From assembly GCA_001584585.1 (NCBI GenBank), contig LSYV01000010.1:907077-919603 (forward strand): DNA of 12,527 bases. The letters run 5' to 3'. The stretch is from Gonium pectorale. Its lineage: Eukaryota > Chlorophyta > Chlorophyceae > Chlamydomonadales > Volvocaceae. Below the pieces are notes generated by a model that was not told the origin of the DNA, ran no database searches, and saw only the letters and a list, made by a program, of their open reading frames with translations. Below, piece after piece: positions 9,465 through 12,527 of the stretch; position 1 is the first letter of the stretch, and each line of letters starts with the position of its first letter. The position numbers and the translations under genes were made by a program.

Positions 9465-12400
9465 CTGCGAGGGGAGCGTCCTCACCGCCTCGCCATCTCC
9501 ATGGAGGCCGCGCAACCCGCCTCCCGTTTGCATCCCCCGTATACCAGTAACCCAGTAGCGGGGTGTCAGCTCGCAGCACGGCCTTGCCGACGGCTCGAGA
9601 TTAGATCAGCACCCGTACCGAATACCTCCGCACGTGCCGTACCGAATACCGTACCTGAGTGAAGAACTGCAGACCTCGGACCACGTCATCGATCATGTCG
9701 TGGCCTCCGCCGCCCGCTGCCATGCCCCCGGCCCCGCCGCCACCCCCGCCGGTGCCACCGTCTGCCTTCCGCACCGAGTTAGACAGCTCCTGAAACTTCT
9801 GGTAGTACAGATCAGCCGGCGGGCCGGCGGCGCCGCCCTCCAGCCGGCCCTGATGCCCTCCCGGCCCGCCGTGGGGCTGCGCATGGCCCTGCTGGCTGCC
9901 ATGCGCGCCCCCGTGCGTTCCAGCGTGGTGTTGGTGCTGGTGTTGGTGTTGCTGCTGGCCCCCGTATGGACTGTGGTACGGGTGCTGGCCCGGCCCGCCG
10001 TGGTGTCCTCCGCTGCCGCCACCAGCAGCGGCAGCGCCACCGGTAATCTCGCCGCCGTGTGGCCCGCCCTGGGTCGGCGTCCCGCCGCCCCCGCCCCCGC
10101 CCCCGCCGCCGCCAGCGGCGCCCTGCCGGCGGCCCGCCGACCCGGGCGCGGGCAGCTGCCCGCCCGGGTGGGTGTGACCGCCGAGTCCCGACCGCTGCAG
10201 GTGGCCGCTGCCCTCGTGGTGCGGCCCTCCGTGCTGGTCTGCGAAACCGCCGTGCAGGTTGGCGCCGCCGCCTCCGCCGCCACCGCCGTGAGAGGCCGGC
10301 CCTCGCAGGGCGTACGCCGGCCCGGCGTGCCCCGGGTGCAGCCCTGCGCCGTGCAGCCCCCGGCCGCGCGGCTCGATCAGCTTGTCGGGGTCCGCCTCGT
10401 CCGGGTCTGGGGTTAGGGGGTGTACAACAGAGCAGCCAGGGGAGACAGGGAACCTGAGCCTGAGCAACCACGTAACCAGAGTACGAAGCCCCAGCCTGCT
10501 CTCCAGGGCATGCCTCGTGAGTCAGGGACGAGGCAGGCTCTCCTCGACGGGATTGCATAATTACTACGCCCACACACTGCGGCTAAGACAGCGCGCCCGG
10601 AGGCCCACCTGGATAGGGCAGCGGCAAGCCCGTGAGCCCCGCCCTCGCAGACGCCCCCGCCGCGCCGCTGCCCGCCGAGCCGCCCCGCGAAGCCATGTGC
10701 CGGGCTGAGGGCGGCGGCAGCGCGCCGTACGCTGGGTGGTACGACATTGGGTGGTGCCCCGGTGGCACGGGGTACGGGTACGCGTGTCCGTACGGGTGCC
10801 CCGCGGCAGCGGCAGCCGCCATGGCCTCCTCCTCGTCCTCTGGACCGTAGTACGCCCCCTCGTAGTAGTAGTGGTCGGCCCCCGGCTCCCCGTACATAAG
10901 CCCGTGTGGGTAGGCGCCGGGGTGCCCCGGTGGAAGCCCGTGCGCTGCAGGGTACGGCGGGCCGTACGGCGGGGGCAGTCCGTACGGATCCAGGGGATCC
11001 AGCCCATCGGGCGGGTAGGCGCCAGGCGCCAGCCGCGGGTCGTACCCGTGCGGCGGGGCAGCAACTGGGGCCATGGTGAAGCGTGGACAGCGGGAGGGAG
11101 AGGTTAGGTGTATGTGTATGTGTGGGGGGGCGGGGGCGACAGCGCGTGCACATACCCATGCTCCCCAGGAAATGGTCGGAGCTAGCTTTCCCACACGCCC
11201 CAAGCAGGCACGGGCCTGACCAAGCAGGGATATCTTTGCCCATTGGACATCACAGCGGACGGCAAGCGGGATACGTACCTCTGCCGCTGTTCCCCTCTGC
11301 GCCCACGCCACCCGGCCCCGCGGTGCTGTGAGCGTTGGCAGACCTGCCCGCCCCGCCCGACCCCGCGGCGCCGCCCGCCTCGCCGCCGCCGCCGCCGCCC
11401 GACGGCGCGCCAGGGTTCCCGTGCGGGTGTGGGTGCAGGGACGGGTGATGCGGGGCCCTGCCCCCGCCCACGCTGCTTCGCGACGGGGCAGTGCCGGGCT
11501 GGGACGGGTAGCGACTCCCGCCTGGGGACAGCCGCCGCGGCTGCGGCATGCCGTCGGGAAGGGGCGCGCCCGCTCCAGCTGCCTCCATCGCCGCAGCGGC
11601 GGCGGCCGCACCGCCGGCGGAGAGCTGCCGCTGCAGCGCCCCGCCTGCGGAGCTGCGTGGCCTGTAGGGGCGGCGGTGACAGGGAGTTGAAGGGGAAAGG
11701 GAATGAACAACGACGAGCTGGACGCCAGGAGCTGGTGGGAGCAGTGGCAGGGAGTTGAAGGGGATGGGGATGAGCGCAGGACGCCGGCGCGAACGCAGAA
11801 GCTCATAACCGAGCGGTTGGGTCGCTGGGCCGGGGGGCGAGACAGCGGGACGACAGACAAGCCTCGGCTTCCATGCCCGAGGACCAAGGCGTCCTGTCGG
11901 AGGCGTCCCGTCCGGACTTCGGTTCGGCCAGGTAGGCTAGTGCTCCACATGTCAGAGCTTGTCGGCTCATCCAACCTCCGCCGTGTCCTTCTACAGGAGC
12001 TACCGCGCGCCCGGCACCAGCCTCACTCCCACAACCGAATGGCCGAGTCAGATGCACGCACTGCAGTACTGGGCCCCGCGCCCTCCAGCCTGGTCCCGTG
12101 CCCAGGCGCCTTACCCAGTCGGATGCCGCCCGGGATGACCGTACGCGTGCGGCGCGCTGCTGTACGGGTAATGGTCCAGCTCGTGCGCTTGGCCGCCGCC
12201 CGCCGACCCGTGGGATGGGCCCCGGGCGCCGCCACGCAGTTGCGGCGGTGCCGCCGCCGCCGCCGCACCGTCGCCATCGGCGCCGCCGCCAGCCAACGCC
12301 GCCGCCGCCCCCGCCAGCGCGACCAGCGGGTCGTGGGGCCCACGAGGATTCGCTCCTGCCGTACCTGTCGTACGGTCGGCATGTGGCAAGGGCAGCCCAC

Positions 12401-12527
12401 CGCCGCCCGCCTCACGGCCCGGGGCGCCGCCGCCAGGGACCCCGTCTGGGTGGCCTGGCGCGCGGCCGCCTGCTCCATTCCCAGCCGCCCCCGGATGGTG
12501 CCCGCCAGGGTGGCCGTGCCCATGCCC
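9321..12527 (-). CDS. Split gene for a low-complexity Gly/His/Pro/Tyr-rich protein of unknown family, 5' end cut by the window
   Basis: The coding path is exons 12527-12115, 11661-11279, 11064-10609, 10406-9655 and a provisional last exon ending at TAA 9323-9321. The introns have GT-AG ends and lengths 453, 214, 202 and 190 (or 295). Coding length through the fourth exon is 2004 nt, exactly 668 codons, and each junction keeps frame (phases 2, 1, 1, then 0), which is strong evidence that the model is real. The start codon lies beyond the right edge. The protein lacks any recognisable catalytic domain, signal peptide or membrane span. It runs from a Gly/Ala/His region through a Pro/Tyr-rich region to a Gly/His-rich region with a Gln-His repeat, then two short segments with ordinary composition. 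Such composition is typical of disordered, condensate-forming or RNA-associated proteins, but that is inference and no function is assigned. The splice phases make a chance reading unlikely. The C-terminus is the weak point. Confidence 0.75.
9613..9654 (-). repeat. Donor-adjacent short direct repeat
   Basis: On the plus strand CCGTACCGAATACC occurs at 9613-9626 and 9637-9650, a period of 24. On the minus strand these are GGTATTCGGTACGG copies lying immediately after the exon 4 donor, so they repeat the GGTACGG donor-like string. Confidence 0.8.
9655..10406 (-). CDS. Exon 4, Gly/His-rich with Gln-His repeat and two ordered-looking C-terminal segments
   Basis: It encodes about residues 418-668. 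It starts DPDEADPDKLIEPRGRG, then becomes Gly/His-rich: eight Gly (458-465), eleven Gly (516-526, bases 10081-10113), and QQQHQHQHQHH at 568-578 (bases 9925-9957). I count 27 His in 251 residues. After the disorder, LYYQKFQELSNSVRKAD (617-633) reads like an amphipathic helix. After another Gly linker, DMIDDVVRGLQFFTQ (654-668) looks like the start of an ordered segment cut by the intron. The exon ends at a strong donor, ACTCAG|GTACGG, at 9655/9654, phase 0. If this donor is skipped, the frame adds VRYSVRHVRRYSVRVLI and stops at TAA 9603-9601. I favour splicing because of the donor match. Confidence 0.7.
10407..10608 (-). other. Intron 3 (202 nt) with an internal hairpin
   Basis: Donor GTGGGC is at 10608. 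The acceptor CCCCCTAACCCCAG ends at 10407. Joining gives G|AC, an Asp codon, in frame on both sides. Inside, TGCCTCGT (10511-10518) and ACGAGGCA (10528-10535) form an 8-base perfect stem with a 9-base loop. Confidence 0.65.
10609..11064 (-). CDS. Exon 3, Pro/Tyr/Gly-rich with an acidic and poly-Ala segment
   Basis: Acceptor CCCCAG|TTGC at 11065/11064 completes a Val codon with the one base left by exon 2. Donor CCTATCCAG|GTGGGC is at 10609/10608, phase 1. It encodes about residues 266-417. Residues 266-330 are rich in Pro, Tyr and Gly, with units such as PYGPPYP and PGAYP. A Tyr cluster (HYYYEGAYYG) at 330-339 leads into an acidic block (PEDEEE) at 340-345 and six Ala at 348-353. More Tyr/Pro/His follows to about 380, and a Ser/Gly/Ala tail ends the exon. 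I count 18 Tyr in about 152 residues. This resembles prion-like or condensate-prone disorder, but no family can be named. Confidence 0.7.
11065..11278 (-). other. Intron 2 (214 nt) with a short TG/GTAT microsatellite
   Basis: Donor GTACGT is at 11278 and acceptor GCCCCAG ends at 11065. On the plus strand a GTGTATGTGTATGTGTGGGG tract (about 11106-11128) lies within it, which is CA-rich and then pyrimidine-rich in the transcript, ahead of the acceptor. The acceptor sits just after an ATG (11074-11072), so the next exon could be mistaken for one starting with that Met. Phase-1 joining to exon 2 argues that the ATG is intronic. Confidence 0.6.
11279..11661 (-). CDS. Exon 2, Ala/Gly/Pro-rich with a His-Pro patch
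   Basis: Acceptor CCCCTACAG|GCC at 11662/11661 supplies the single base that completes the split Gly codon from exon 1. The donor is GGCAGAG|GTACGT at 11279/11278, leaving one base (phase 1). It encodes about residues 138-265. It opens with a Ser/Gln/Arg-bearing segment followed by seven Ala. A Pro/Ser/Arg-rich portion follows, including PHHPSLHPHPHGNPG, then a run of six Gly within a Gly/Ala/Ser tail. No domain is recognisable. The internal ATG at 11588 is not needed as a start, because the frame is open upstream of it to the acceptor and joins exon 1 in phase. Confidence 0.7.
11662..12114 (-). other. Intron 1 (453 nt), with a duplicated polypyrimidine/acceptor module
   Basis: Donor GTAAGG is at 12114 and acceptor CCCCTACAG ends at 11662. 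The intron is about twice as long as the others. Close to the acceptor, a stretch reading CCTTCAACTCCCTG on the minus strand occurs twice, 68 bases apart (plus-strand copies at about 11680-11700 and 11748-11770). The downstream copy feeds the inferred acceptor. The upstream copy is followed by its own CCACCAG at 11738-11732. Use of that upstream AG would add 70 nt to the next exon and shift the frame, so I treat it as a decoy or alternative site. The rest of the intron shows no open frame I would support. Confidence 0.6.
12115..12527 (-). CDS. Exon 1 of the visible part (partial), Gly/His/Ala-rich
   Basis: The frame is open from the window edge to a donor reading ACTGG|GTAAGG at 12115/12114, leaving two bases of a Gly codon (phase 2). 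It encodes residues 1-137 of the visible protein. Alternating Gly-His pairs begin at the edge. Next comes a Gly/Ala region containing a moderately hydrophobic stretch (DPLVALAGAAAALAGG) and six Ala. The exon ends with HELDHYPYSSAPHAYGH. No start codon is required inside the window and there is no in-frame stop. Whether this exon begins with an internal acceptor just inside the edge cannot be told. An overlapping longer open frame on the same strand (12023-12523, Arg-rich) looks like a shadow of this GC-rich exon, because only the chosen frame joins the next exon in phase. Confidence 0.7.

Noticed and set aside
9634..10457. Plus-strand frames of 260 and 132 codons opposite exon 4
   Set aside because: They are antisense shadows of a very GC-rich exon, and their valine/arginine/alanine-rich content mirrors the sense Gly/His codons.
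10583..11974. Single 463-codon minus-strand frame spanning exon 3, intron 2 and exon 2
   Set aside because: Only its 3' third is in the exon 3 frame. The upstream part is Arg/Ala/Pro noise across the intron and is out of frame with exon 2, while the GT-AG model joins all exons in matching phase.

Overview
This looks like a piece of a GC-rich eukaryotic nuclear genome, most likely a green alga of the Chlamydomonas/Volvox type. Three things suggest this: a gene interrupted by short GT-AG introns, exons much richer in GC than their surroundings with long Gly/Ala/Pro/His homopolymers, and a TGTAA-type polyadenylation motif. No operons, Shine-Dalgarno sites, tRNAs, rRNAs, CRISPR arrays or bacterial genes were seen. 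The assignment to green algae is inference. Other GC-rich protists are not excluded. Layout: (1) 1-3050 holds two diverged direct copies of a non-coding repeat unit with an offset of about 1.7 kb. Copy 1 runs from the left edge to about 1586 and copy 2 from about 1705 to 3050. Each copy carries a block the other lacks (about 295-730 in copy 1, about 2359-2536 in copy 2). (2) 3051-8590 is about 5.5 kb with no gene I can support. It contains a 10-base G run, a small CA-rich tandem repeat array near 4880-4992, a sharp reversal of G/C strand bias near 6.0-6.1 kb, a purine-rich tract at about 6100-6400 and a few small repeats and hairpins. (3) 8590-12527 holds the 3' part of one split gene on the minus strand. 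Four exons (12527-12115, 11661-11279, 11064-10609, 10406-9655) join through GT-AG introns whose phases (2, 1, 1) match exactly and give 668 continuous residues open to the right edge. A fifth, less certain exon ends at a TAA at 9321. A TGTAA motif at 8604-8600 could mark the end of a 3' UTR of about 0.7 kb. The encoded protein is almost wholly low-complexity: Gly/His-rich, Pro/Tyr-rich, Ala-rich and Gln-His repeat stretches. Two short ordered-looking segments lie near the C-terminus (residues about 617-633 and 654-668 of the visible part). I do not recognise the family. The only gene here stands alone, so no pathway can be read from neighbours. The best candidates for something undescribed are this disordered His/Gly/Tyr-rich protein and the diverged tandem repeat.
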